Source: an uncultured Eubacteriales bacterium
GTDB taxonomy: Bacteria > Bacillota > Clostridia > Christensenellales > Borkfalkiaceae
Direction: 5' to 3'
Length of the DNA: 33,232 bases
NCBI GenBank assembly: GCA_902465495.1
Contig: CABQND010000020.1
Coordinates: forward strand, 1 to 33,232
Made by a program: the position numbers and the translations under genes. Each line of letters begins with the position of its first letter. Position 1 is the stretch's first letter. The notes beneath the pieces were generated by a model, which did no database searches, was not told where the DNA came from, and saw only the letters and a program-made list of their open reading frames with translations. Below, in pieces: positions 7,769-15,187 of this stretch.

Positions 7769-10765
7769 ATGAAAAATTATGAGAAGCGCATCAGGCAAAC
7801 GCTTGAATATTTAAATGCATGCAGAGTGGTTGAAAGCGTGCCCGTGACAAACTGGAAGATAAAAGAGTGCGCCTATAAACATGATTCTCCGATTCCGACA
7901 GACGGCTCATTGTTTGAGCCGTTTGAAGGGATGTGGGGGACGGGAGCCGATCAACATTATTATTTTTTTAACCGGGTCTGTGTGCCGAAAGCAGCGGAAG
8001 AGCAGTATTATCGGCTGCGAATCGCGAACGATCAGATGCAGATGGCAGATTTGAACCCTCAGTTTACTCTGTACATAGACGGGGAACTCAGGTGCGGGAT
8101 GGACGGGAATCATAACAGCATAGTTTTGAAGGGGGGAAAGACATACGATATATTGCTGTACGCATATACGGGGACGAGATGGCAAATGCCTTTGCGGTTG
8201 AATGTATTCTTGGACAAGGTCGATTCACTCACCGAGCGGCTGTATTATGATTTTGCGGTGGTCTGTGAAGCACTGGATGTATTCGGTTATGAAGATGAAA
8301 TGCTGGTGTATCGAGTAAACGAAGCAGTCAATTTAATCGATTTTCGGCAGCTGTATACTCGGGAATATTACCGATCGTTGGAAGACGCTTCGCAATATTT
8401 ACAAAAAAACTGTTATGGGAGCGCTGCATGCTTACCGTCTACGGTTTTTGTAGTCGGTCATACTCATATTGACATTGCCTGGCTGTGGCGCATGGAGCAG
8501 ACGGAGGAAAAGGCAGTGCGTTCGTTTGCGACCGCTGTTTCTCTCTCGGAAAAATATCCGGAATTTCGGTTTTTCTGTTCACAGGCAATTTTATATGATT
8601 TCGTGAAAAAAAACGAGCCGAAACTTTACGAAAAAATCAAAGCACTGGTAAAAGAAGGAAGATTTGAGGCAGGGGGATGCATGTGGGTCGAGTCAGACTG
8701 CAATCTGACGGGCGGAGAAAGCATTATCCGGCAGATTGCGTACGGCAAAGAATTTTTCAAAGAAGAATTCGATATAGATTCCGATATAGTTTGGTTGCCC
8801 GATACGTTTGGTTTTCCGGCCACGCTGCCGCAAATTTTGAAGGGATGCGGCGCACAGGCGTTTGTGACTTCCAAACTCAGTTGGAACGATACCGACGACT
8901 ATCCGCATGATACATTTCTTTGGCAGGGACGCGACGGTACACGTATTTTCAGTTATTTTTTAACGGCACAGGAAAAGAAAAAAAACGGCGAGCGCGTCCG
9001 GACTTATGCTACGTATGCCGGCGTTCCCACGCCGTCTCAGATGCTGGGGACTTGGGAAAGATATCGAGACAAAAAGGTCAGCGACAGCGTTTTGCATACA
9101 TTCGGGTTCGGTGACGGCGGCGGCGGGCCGACGGAAGAGCAAATCGAATATATTCGTCGATTGAAGCGCGGCCTTGCAGGTATACCGCAAGTCAGGTACA
9201 GTGGCGTCGGCGATTTTATACGTTCGTTTTATCCGAAACGGGATACGTTGCACGTTCATAACGGTGAGTTGTATTTGGAATTCCACCGCGGGACATATAC
9301 AACTGTTTCATGGATCAAAAAAGCGAATGCGGAATGCGAACGTCTTCTGCACGATATCGAGCTGTACTGTGTGATTTATTCTATCCTTAGCGGACAGGAG
9401 CCGTTGGATTTAACGAACGGTTGGAAAATATTGCTTGCGCAGCAATTTCATGATATCCTGCCCGGTTCTTCCATTGATGCAGTTTATGAAGATTCCAAGG
9501 TTGTATTTACGACTTTAAAAGGACAACTGACATCTTTGTTGAATAAGGTTTTGCAGGATATCAGTTCATACGTAGGAGAAAAATTGGTTTTTAACGCATT
9601 GTCCTTCGGAAGAGAGCAAATTCTTTGCGTAAGAGGTATAGCGGAGAAATTTTTTGCTCCGCCTCTGGGATTTGCGGCAGCATCGGCGGAGACTCAATCG
9701 TTTACGTTTGATTGCGGGGAATATTTTATTGAAAACAGTCGTTTGCGCGTGGAATTTGACGATTGTTACAGGATCGCACGCGTCTATGATAAGGCAAACG
9801 GCAGAGAATTATTGCGAGAGAACGGTAAAGCAAATGTGTTGCGAGTATATTCGGGATATGCAAACGGCTGTTTTGACGCATGGGAGATCCAAGATTATTT
9901 TGATGAGCAGTTTTGGGAGATCGATAAAGTTGAGAGTGCGCAGGTCGAACGGTTTGCTGACAGGGTGTCGGTAAAAGTTGTCAGGACATTTCTCAATTCG
10001 ACGATCGTGCAGATCATTTCATTGTTTGGTGAGGAAGGATATATCGATTTTCAGACACAGGCAGATTGGCAAGAAAAGAACGTCTTGTTAAAGGCAGAAT
10101 TTGAAACAAATATTATTGCTCCGACAGCGACATACGGAATTGCGTTCGGCAATGTGCAGAGATCGACCCACAACAATACTTCTTGGGACGGAGCGCAATT
10201 TGAAGTTAATGCACAAAAATACGCCGATTGCTCCGAACAGGACTACGGCGCGGCATTGATTTCCGATTGCAAATACGGCTACAGCATCAAATTCGGGAAA
10301 ATGTGCCTCAGTCTGATCAAAACGGCAACATATCCTTCGGAATACCAGGATCTCGGCAGTCATGAATTCCGCTATGCCTTTTATTGTCACGAAGGTGATT
10401 TTGCGGGCGGTAAAGTAGAAAATACTGCGTACGCCTATAATCGACCGTTGTTGTTCGCGGAAGGAAACGTTCGGGGCACAAAAAATGCGGATCGGGAATT
10501 CAGTTTGTTGCGGTGCGATGCGCAGAATGTGCTGATCGAAACAGTCAAGTATGCAAGGGACAGGAGCGGATATGTAGTGCGTCTGCGCGAGACTTTCGGT
10601 AAAAATACAAAAACCAGATTGCGATTCGGGCATCCTGCAGGAAAAGTATTTGTAACGAATATGCTTGAAAATGAACCAAATCCGATTTCGCTAAAAGAAA
10701 ACAGCGTGGAGATCAGCATTCTGCCTTATCAGATCGTTACGCTGAAAATAGTGCCGAAAAAATAA
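7769..10765 (+). CDS. Alpha-mannosidase, glycoside hydrolase family 38
   Basis: A 998-aa retaining alpha-mannosidase with no signal peptide, so probably cytosolic, removing mannose from imported oligosaccharides. After an N-terminal beta-domain of about 220 residues comes the GH38 catalytic domain: GHTHIDIAWLW at 230-240 with zinc ligands His231 and Asp233-region pattern HxHxD (H231, H233, D235), and WLPDTFGFPATLPQIL with Asp345 as the expected nucleophile and zinc ligand. A helical bundle (EFHRGTYTTVSWIKKANAECE, then QQFHDILPGSSIDAVYED) and the large C-terminal beta domains follow. Length is normal for the long bacterial GH38 type. ATG 7769 is only 2 nt past the previous stop and has no good Shine-Dalgarno sequence, so translation probably depends on coupling to the binding-protein gene. 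A strong terminator follows. Confidence 0.95.
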   Translation: MKNYEKRIRQTLEYLNACRVVESVPVTNWKIKECAYKHDSPIPTDGSLFEPFEGMWGTGADQHYYFFNRVCVPKAAEEQYYRLRIANDQMQMADLNPQFTLYIDGELRCGMDGNHNSIVLKGGKTYDILLYAYTGTRWQMPLRLNVFLDKVDSLTERLYYDFAVVCEALDVFGYEDEMLVYRVNEAVNLIDFRQLYTREYYRSLEDASQYLQKNCYGSAACLPSTVFVVGHTHIDIAWLWRMEQTEEKAVRSFATAVSLSEKYPEFRFFCSQAILYDFVKKNEPKLYEKIKALVKEGRFEAGGCMWVESDCNLTGGESIIRQIAYGKEFFKEEFDIDSDIVWLPDTFGFPATLPQILKGCGAQAFVTSKLSWNDTDDYPHDTFLWQGRDGTRIFSYFLTAQEKKKNGERVRTYATYAGVPTPSQMLGTWERYRDKKVSDSVLHTFGFGDGGGGPTEEQIEYIRRLKRGLAGIPQVRYSGVGDFIRSFYPKRDTLHVHNGELYLEFHRGTYTTVSWIKKANAECERLLHDIELYCVIYSILSGQEPLDLTNGWKILLAQQFHDILPGSSIDAVYEDSKVVFTTLKGQLTSLLNKVLQDISSYVGEKLVFNALSFGREQILCVRGIAEKFFAPPLGFAAASAETQSFTFDCGEYFIENSRLRVEFDDCYRIARVYDKANGRELLRENGKANVLRVYSGYANGCFDAWEIQDYFDEQFWEIDKVESAQVERFADRVSVKVVRTFLNSTIVQIISLFGEEGYIDFQTQADWQEKNVLLKAEFETNIIAPTATYGIAFGNVQRSTHNNTSWDGAQFEVNAQKYADCSEQDYGAALISDCKYGYSIKFGKMCLSLIKTATYPSEYQDLGSHEFRYAFYCHEGDFAGGKVENTAYAYNRPLLFAEGNVRGTKNADREFSLLRCDAQNVLIETVKYARDRSGYVVRLRETFGKNTKTRLRFGHPAGKVFVTNMLENEPNPISLKENSVEISILPYQIVTLKIVPKK

Positions 10766-10779
10766 CGATCAAAAAGGTT

Positions 10780-10822
10780 CGAGGCGTTTCCCTATGCGGA
10801 TGAAACGCTTCGGGCTTTTTTT
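10780..10822 (+). terminator. Intrinsic terminator after the mannosidase operon
   Basis: An 11-bp stem (10780-10790 with 10802-10812, one G-U pair) followed by a T-run at 10816-10822. It closes the sugar operon 15 nt after the last stop codon. Confidence 0.85.
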
Positions 10823-10905
10823 ATACTGATTTTGCGGCGGTAGGTTAGGGGGGCGGTCTGTCGTATCCGTCAGGCGGGATAGGAGCTGCGCTTAAAACAT
10901 GTCGC

Positions 10906-10911
10906 TATAAT
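10906..10911 (+). promoter_or_regulatory. -10 box of the YczE-like gene
   Basis: A perfect TATAAT lies at 10906-10911; the -35 region 17 bp upstream is poor (GAGCTG). Transcription would begin near 10918, which limits where translation of the following gene can begin. Confidence 0.5.
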
Positions 10912-10974
10912 TTTTTAATTGGGTGCGGAAATATCGGAGCAAAAGTTTGGGAGTATTGCAAGCGGTACTTATTT

Positions 10975-11622
10975 TTGCTGATCGGTCTGTGCATTATGGC
11001 GATCGGCGTCGTGCTGTCCATTAAAGCGGCATTGGGGACATCGCCTATATCCGGTATCCCGTATGTTTTGAATCTGATCACGGAGTTGTCGGTGGGGACG
11101 ACGACCATTATTGTGAATGTTCTGATTGTATTGTTGCAGGTCATACTGCTTCGGAAAAGATTTCAAGTCATACAGTTATTGCAGATTCCCGTGTGCATTG
11201 TGTTCGGGCTACTGACCGATCTTGCGATGCTGTTTTTTGAAGGGATGGTATTGCAGGCGTATTGGTTGCAATGGTTGGTCTGCATCGGAGGGATCTTGTT
11301 GGTTGCGGTCGGGGTAAGTTTTGAAGTTACGGCAAATGTGGTGACCTTGCCGGGAGAAGGGCTTGCTTTGGCGCTGTGCAAGCTGATTCCTGTCAAATTC
11401 GGGTATGTCAAAATCATGGTCGACGTATCGCTGGTCGTGATTGCGGCGGCTCTGTCGTTTGCGTTTTTGCACGGATTGCAGGGCGTACGGGAGGGAACGG
11501 CGGCTGCGGCAATTTTCGTGGGAATGACTGCGAGGCAGCTAAATCGGTTTATGATCCCTTTCGGGAAAATACTTTTCGGTACTTCGCAAGGGACTGCGCA
11601 ACAGAAGAAGGCGGTTCGGTAA
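10975..11622 (+). CDS. YczE/DUF6198-type integral membrane protein (N-terminus unresolved)
   Basis: Hydrophobic protein with five or six membrane segments matching the YczE/YyaS/YitT-like family: LIGLCIMAIGVVLSIKAALGTSPISGIPYVLNL, then SVGTTTIIVN, ending with an interfacial helix RQLNRFMIPFGKILFG. Function in the family is poorly known; B. subtilis yczE lies next to a lipopeptide synthesis locus. The listed TTG 10975 is the first canonical start in frame, but it cuts off the expected cytosolic stub. The frame continues upstream as VWEYCKRYLFL, which fits the family N-terminus, and GGAG at 10936-10939 is well spaced for a start at 10945, where the codon is GTT. The frame is open back to 10849 without ATG, GTG or TTG. 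Monocistronic, between two terminators. Confidence 0.8.
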   Translation: MLIGLCIMAIGVVLSIKAALGTSPISGIPYVLNLITELSVGTTTIIVNVLIVLLQVILLRKRFQVIQLLQIPVCIVFGLLTDLAMLFFEGMVLQAYWLQWLVCIGGILLVAVGVSFEVTANVVTLPGEGLALALCKLIPVKFGYVKIMVDVSLVVIAAALSFAFLHGLQGVREGTAAAAIFVGMTARQLNRFMIPFGKILFGTSQGTAQQKKAVR

Positions 11623-11637
11623 AAGCGGACAATATAC

Positions 11638-11679
11638 AAAAACGGCGGGGCGGCAAGGGATTGCCGCCCCGCCGTTTTT
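11638..11679. terminator. Strong bidirectional terminator hairpin
   Basis: A perfect 19-bp stem (11638-11656 with 11661-11679) with loop GGGA, flanked by A-run and T-run, so it could end transcripts from both strands. It lies 15 nt after the YczE-like gene. Confidence 0.9.
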
Positions 11680-11794
11680 CTTATTCATGAGCACAAATCG
11701 GGCGAGGGAAAGAGGCGGCAGTGCGAATAAATCGAAAATTGTGTGATAGAAACGGACAAAAAAGGTGTTTTGGGACGGTGCGAGTTTCAGTTGT

Positions 11795-11823
11795 TTGCTT
11801 TTTTTTTCCATATGTGGTATACT
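11795..11823 (+). promoter_or_regulatory. Promoter of trpS
   Basis: TTGCTT (11795-11800), 17-bp spacer, TATACT (11818-11823). The predicted start near 11830 leaves only about 23 nt of leader before ATG 11853, so there is no room for a T-box. Confidence 0.75.
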
Positions 11824-11852
11824 GATACAGAATATACTGCGGGAGAATAGCA

Positions 11853-12863
11853 ATGGGAGAGACAGAAAAGAAGAGTTTATTTTCCGCTGTACAGCCGAGC
11901 GGTGCAGTTACGATCGGGAATTATATCGGAGCGATACGAAATTTTGCAAAGTTGCAGGATGAATATTCCTGTATTTATGCCGTTGCGGACTTGCATGCGA
12001 TCACGGTAAAACAAGAGCCCGCGGTATTGCGGCGCAACACGCTTGAGCTGATGGCACTGTTTATAGCCTGCGGTATCGATCCTGAAAAGAGTGTGCTGTT
12101 TGTGCAGTCGCATGTGCCGGCGCATTGCGAGCTTACTTGGGTCCTCAACACGATCACGTATCCGGGAGAGCTTTCGCGCATGACGCAGTTTAAGGATAAG
12201 AGTGCGCGGCATGCGGAAAATGTCAATATGGGGCTTATGGATTATCCTGTGCTGATGGCATCGGACATTCTTTTGTATCAGGCGGCGCTTGTACCGGTGG
12301 GAGCGGATCAAAAACAGCATCTTGAGCTTTCGCGCGATCTTGCAACAAGGTTCAACAACCGATACGGGCAGACGTTTACGGTGCCCGAGCCGTACATTCT
12401 CAAAGACAGCGGCGCAAGGATCATGAGTTTGGCAGACCCTGCAAAGAAGATGAGCAAATCGGACGAGAATCCGAATGCGTTCGTGACCATGAGCGACGAC
12501 AGGGATACGGTGATCCGCAAATTTAAGCGCGCTGTAACGGATAGCGGCAATGAGGTACGATACGCACCGGATGAAAAAGCGGGGGTATCCAATCTGATGG
12601 TTATCTATCACGCTTTTACGGGCAAGAGCCTTGCGGAAGTGGAGAGTGAATTTTCGGGCAAAGGCTATGGCGATTTCAAGGCAGCCGTCGGCGAAACGGT
12701 GGCGGATGCGCTGGCGCCTATTCAGGCAGAGAAAGCGCGGTTGCTTGCAGATAAGGGATATCTGCAATCGGTGATGAAGGGCGGTGCGGAGAGTGCGTTC
12801 CGCTTGGCACGCAGGACTCTATCCAAAGTGTATCGTAAAGTAGGATTTTATTCGGGGGATTAA
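11853..12863 (+). CDS. trpS: Tryptophan--tRNA ligase
   Basis: Class I aminoacyl-tRNA synthetase that charges tRNA-Trp in the cytosol. The 336-aa length is standard for bacterial TrpRS. The HIGH-equivalent motif is TIGNYIGA at residues 20-27, the GADQ segment for Trp/ATP binding is in VPVGADQKQHLELSRDLATRFN, and KMSKS is at 199-203. The opening FSAVQPSGAVTIGNY is the typical N-terminus. ATG 11853 is preceded by GGGAG. The next gene starts 6 nt after the stop and is probably co-transcribed. Confidence 0.98.
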   Translation: MGETEKKSLFSAVQPSGAVTIGNYIGAIRNFAKLQDEYSCIYAVADLHAITVKQEPAVLRRNTLELMALFIACGIDPEKSVLFVQSHVPAHCELTWVLNTITYPGELSRMTQFKDKSARHAENVNMGLMDYPVLMASDILLYQAALVPVGADQKQHLELSRDLATRFNNRYGQTFTVPEPYILKDSGARIMSLADPAKKMSKSDENPNAFVTMSDDRDTVIRKFKRAVTDSGNEVRYAPDEKAGVSNLMVIYHAFTGKSLAEVESEFSGKGYGDFKAAVGETVADALAPIQAEKARLLADKGYLQSVMKGGAESAFRLARRTLSKVYRKVGFYSGD

Positions 12864-12869
12864 ATTCGC

Positions 12870-13742
12870 GTGTTCGGCTACATTCAACCGGATATACCGT
12901 ATATGTATGTCAAGGACGGCGTTCTATATAAAGCGCTGTATTGCGGTCTGTGCAAAAGCATTGGCTCTGCGTGCGGGCAAATTGCGCGTGCGGGACTTTC
13001 GTACGATATGACATTTTTATCGGCGCTTCTGCACAATATAATGAATAAAGACGTCAAGATCGAAAACAGGCATTGTGTTTTGCATCCGATCATGAAGCGG
13101 CCGATTGCTTCGGATGACGATATAACACGGGCGGTGGCGTGCCTGAACACGGCGCTGACGTATTATAAACTCAGCGACGATATTGCCGATGAAAACAAAG
13201 GCAGGTTTTCGAGGGCATTTTTCAAGCGGGGATTTGCCCGCGCGGAGAAAATGCATCCGGATATGAGCGCTATCATCAAGCGGCGTATGACTCAGTTGGA
13301 AAAGCTGGAAGCAGAAAATTGCGCAAGTTTGGATGCGGCGGCGGACCCGTTCGGGAACATGATTGCCGATCTTTCGGATTATTGTCTGCAAGAGTTTGCG
13401 ACAGAACATACGCGTCAGCTGTGTTACGGAATCGGAAAATGGGTGTATCTCATCGATGCGCTGGATGATTATGACAAAGATGTTCGCAAGAAGAATTACA
13501 ATCCGTTTGTTGCGGCGTTCGGATGTGTGTCGCGCAAAGAGATGCTGGAAAAGAACGGGGAAGAAACGGAATTTGTATTTCGAAGTATTTTTTCGGCAAA
13601 TGCGGATCATCTGAAGAACATTCGATTTTATTTCAATCACGATCTGACGGACAACATTATTTTGCGCGGGATGCCTGCGGCGACGCGGCGCGTGTCCTGC
13701 GGATGTAAAAAGATCAAACCCGAAAAGGCAAAACTGAAATAG
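12870..13742 (+). CDS. DUF5685 family protein
   Basis: A 290-aa, mostly helical soluble protein recognised as DUF5685 by its opening MFGYI.P and YCGLCKSIG (residues 24-32), and by DPFG near 159-162. No function is established for the family. Visible features: CGLC at 25-28 and CGC at 277-279 near the C-terminus (possible metal or disulfide sites); an Asp-rich motif DDIADE at 103-108; and a second one, DALDDYDKD, at 196-204, followed by NP at 211-212. Two Asp-rich motifs about 95 residues apart in an all-helical protein resemble class I prenyl-transferring or terpenoid-synthase enzymes; that is my inference. The start is GTG 12870, with GGGGGA just upstream overlapping the end of trpS. It is followed 22 nt later by the degenerate J-domain gene. 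Confidence 0.88.
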   Translation: MFGYIQPDIPYMYVKDGVLYKALYCGLCKSIGSACGQIARAGLSYDMTFLSALLHNIMNKDVKIENRHCVLHPIMKRPIASDDDITRAVACLNTALTYYKLSDDIADENKGRFSRAFFKRGFARAEKMHPDMSAIIKRRMTQLEKLEAENCASLDAAADPFGNMIADLSDYCLQEFATEHTRQLCYGIGKWVYLIDALDDYDKDVRKKNYNPFVAAFGCVSRKEMLEKNGEETEFVFRSIFSANADHLKNIRFYFNHDLTDNIILRGMPAATRRVSCGCKKIKPEKAKLK

Positions 13743-13764
13743 GCGCGAGCCGAAGGAAAATGAA

Positions 13765-14397
13765 ATGAATAAATATTATTACGAACTGCTGGGTGTTACG
13801 GAATCTTCCACGGACGAAGAGATTACGCAAAAATACGAACAGCTTCGCAAAAAATATCTGGAAGACCGTTTTCTGGAAGGGGAAGCGGGGAATGAAGCCG
13901 CAAAAATGCTGAACCGCATCGATGTAGCTTATAACGAGATCATGACAGAGCGCGGGGAAAAGCGTACTGCGGAAAATGCGGGATCGTCGTATGCAAACGT
14001 GGAGCAGCTGATTCGAGAGGGCAAAATTTCTGAGGCGCAGACAGCGTTGGACGGTTTCAACGAGCGCCCTGCCGAATGGCACTATCTGCAATCGGTTGTT
14101 TTTTATAAGAAAAATTGGATGAACGAGAGCAAAAAACAGCTCGAGATCGCAATGCAGATGGATTCATCCAATGAAAAATATCGCACCGCATACAATAAAC
14201 TCAAAGAGAAGATCGAGTTTGATAAGCGTCAGGCGGAGCCTGCGCACGGGTATTCGCAGACAACTCAAACGAGCGGAGCAACAGATTATGATCAACAGCA
14301 GCAGATGGGTGGCGGATTCTGTGAGCAATGTGCAACATGTTGCGCTTGCAATATGCTGTTTAACTGCTGTCTGAATGCTTGCTGCAATTGCAGATGA
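13765..14397 (+). CDS. Degenerate J-domain protein with TPR-like region and cysteine-rich tail
   Basis: A 210-aa protein. Residues 3-62 follow the DnaJ J-domain pattern (YYELLGVTESSTDEEITQKYEQLRKKY...LNRIDVAYNEI), but the HPD tripeptide that stimulates DnaK is absent: residues 32-34 are LED. Residues about 76-145 look like one to two TPR-type helical hairpins (IREGKISEAQTALD...WHYLQSVVFYKKNWMNESKKQLEIAMQMD). A Gln/Thr-rich linker follows, and the last 26 residues contain ten cysteines, possibly a metal-binding or lipid-modified tail. ATG 13765 is preceded by AAGGA. It probably shares a transcript with the DUF5685 gene; this pairing is one I associate with clostridial genomes. It may be a DnaK-independent adaptor. 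What it binds is unknown. Confidence 0.8.
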   Translation: MNKYYYELLGVTESSTDEEITQKYEQLRKKYLEDRFLEGEAGNEAAKMLNRIDVAYNEIMTERGEKRTAENAGSSYANVEQLIREGKISEAQTALDGFNERPAEWHYLQSVVFYKKNWMNESKKQLEIAMQMDSSNEKYRTAYNKLKEKIEFDKRQAEPAHGYSQTTQTSGATDYDQQQQMGGGFCEQCATCCACNMLFNCCLNACCNCR

Positions 14398-14399
14398 TT

Positions 14400-14431
14400 C
14401 ATGCGCGCAAATCCGTTTGGATTTGCGCATG
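14400..14431 (+). terminator. Hairpin after the J-like gene, possible weak terminator or attenuator
   Basis: CATGCGCGCAAATCC pairs with GGATTTGCGCATG around loop GTTT, with a 2-nt bulge. The following stretch TTCATGTTTTT is only partly T-rich, so termination is probably incomplete and read-through to the next gene is likely. Confidence 0.5.
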
Positions 14432-14456
14432 TTCATGTTTTTGAGATGGTGAAGGG

Positions 14457-15167
14457 ATGAAGAGGAGATCGTTTCAGATTGCCTTGGCGGCGGTTTCATG
14501 CGCCCTTGCCGCGATTTTTATAAATCTCGGCATCAATGTATCTGTATTGATTGTAACGGGATATGTTTTCGGTTCCGTGTCGCTCATGTTGCCGCTCACC
14601 AAAAATTTTTATACGGGCGGCGCTTTGGCGTATGCGGCGACGGTTTTGCTTTGCCTTCCATTCGGAGGGATTGCTTTATTTTATAAACTTTTCCCCTTTG
14701 TCGTGTTTTTCGGGTTGCACCCGCTTGTGAATGCATTGCAGGAAAAATTTCATCTCAATCGATGGGTTATGCTCGCTGTAAAAGCTGTATGGCTGGATGC
14801 TACATTGTGCTGTACATGGCTTTTGACGGTTGTCATGGCGGGAGGGTTGGAACTGCCGTTTGCATGGATGCAGGATTGGATCTATCTGATTTTGATTGTA
14901 TTCGGAACGATCGTGATTTACCCGTATGATTGGGTGATGGTCCGTTTTCAGAAAGCGATGTGCTACTATGTTTCCAAGATTGAACGCGGCCGCGGGGCGG
15001 ATGTGCCTTCGATGCCGCGTAAGGATGAAGATGATATCGACGTGTTCGGATTAAACGAAACGCCGCAAGGGAAGCAAGAAGAAACAAAACAAGAAGATTC
15101 CGCAGAGAAGGACAAGCCGGAGGGACCGCAGGACGGAGAAGATAAATCGGAAGGCGGCGAGAATTGA
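14457..15167 (+). CDS. Six-helix membrane protein with acidic hydrophilic tail, function unknown
   Basis: A 236-aa protein not assigned to a named family. It has about six hydrophobic segments between residues 7 and 170, with Asn, Lys and Tyr in short loops (FINLGINVSVLIVTGYVFGS; LTKNFYTGGALAYAA; FHLNRWVMLAVKAVW), somewhat like small substrate-binding (S-component) or lipid-handling membrane proteins. The last 50 residues are hydrophilic and charged (Lys/Glu/Asp/Gln-rich) and probably cytosolic. The Shine-Dalgarno GAAGGG directly abuts ATG 14457, which is poor spacing, so expression may be low or the start may be misread. The end overlaps the upstream open frame of rlmD but not its likely start. 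It follows the DUF5685 and J-like genes on the same strand. Confidence 0.75.
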   Translation: MKRRSFQIALAAVSCALAAIFINLGINVSVLIVTGYVFGSVSLMLPLTKNFYTGGALAYAATVLLCLPFGGIALFYKLFPFVVFFGLHPLVNALQEKFHLNRWVMLAVKAVWLDATLCCTWLLTVVMAGGLELPFAWMQDWIYLILIVFGTIVIYPYDWVMVRFQKAMCYYVSKIERGRGADVPSMPRKDEDDIDVFGLNETPQGKQEETKQEDSAEKDKPEGPQDGEDKSEGGEN

Positions 15168-15187
15168 TTTTGCCGAAGGTGCAGAGA

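Noticed and set aside
11877..12767. Long minus-strand frame of 296 codons antisense to trpS
   Set aside because: It has no family resemblance and arises from codon bias of trpS, which is certain on the plus strand.
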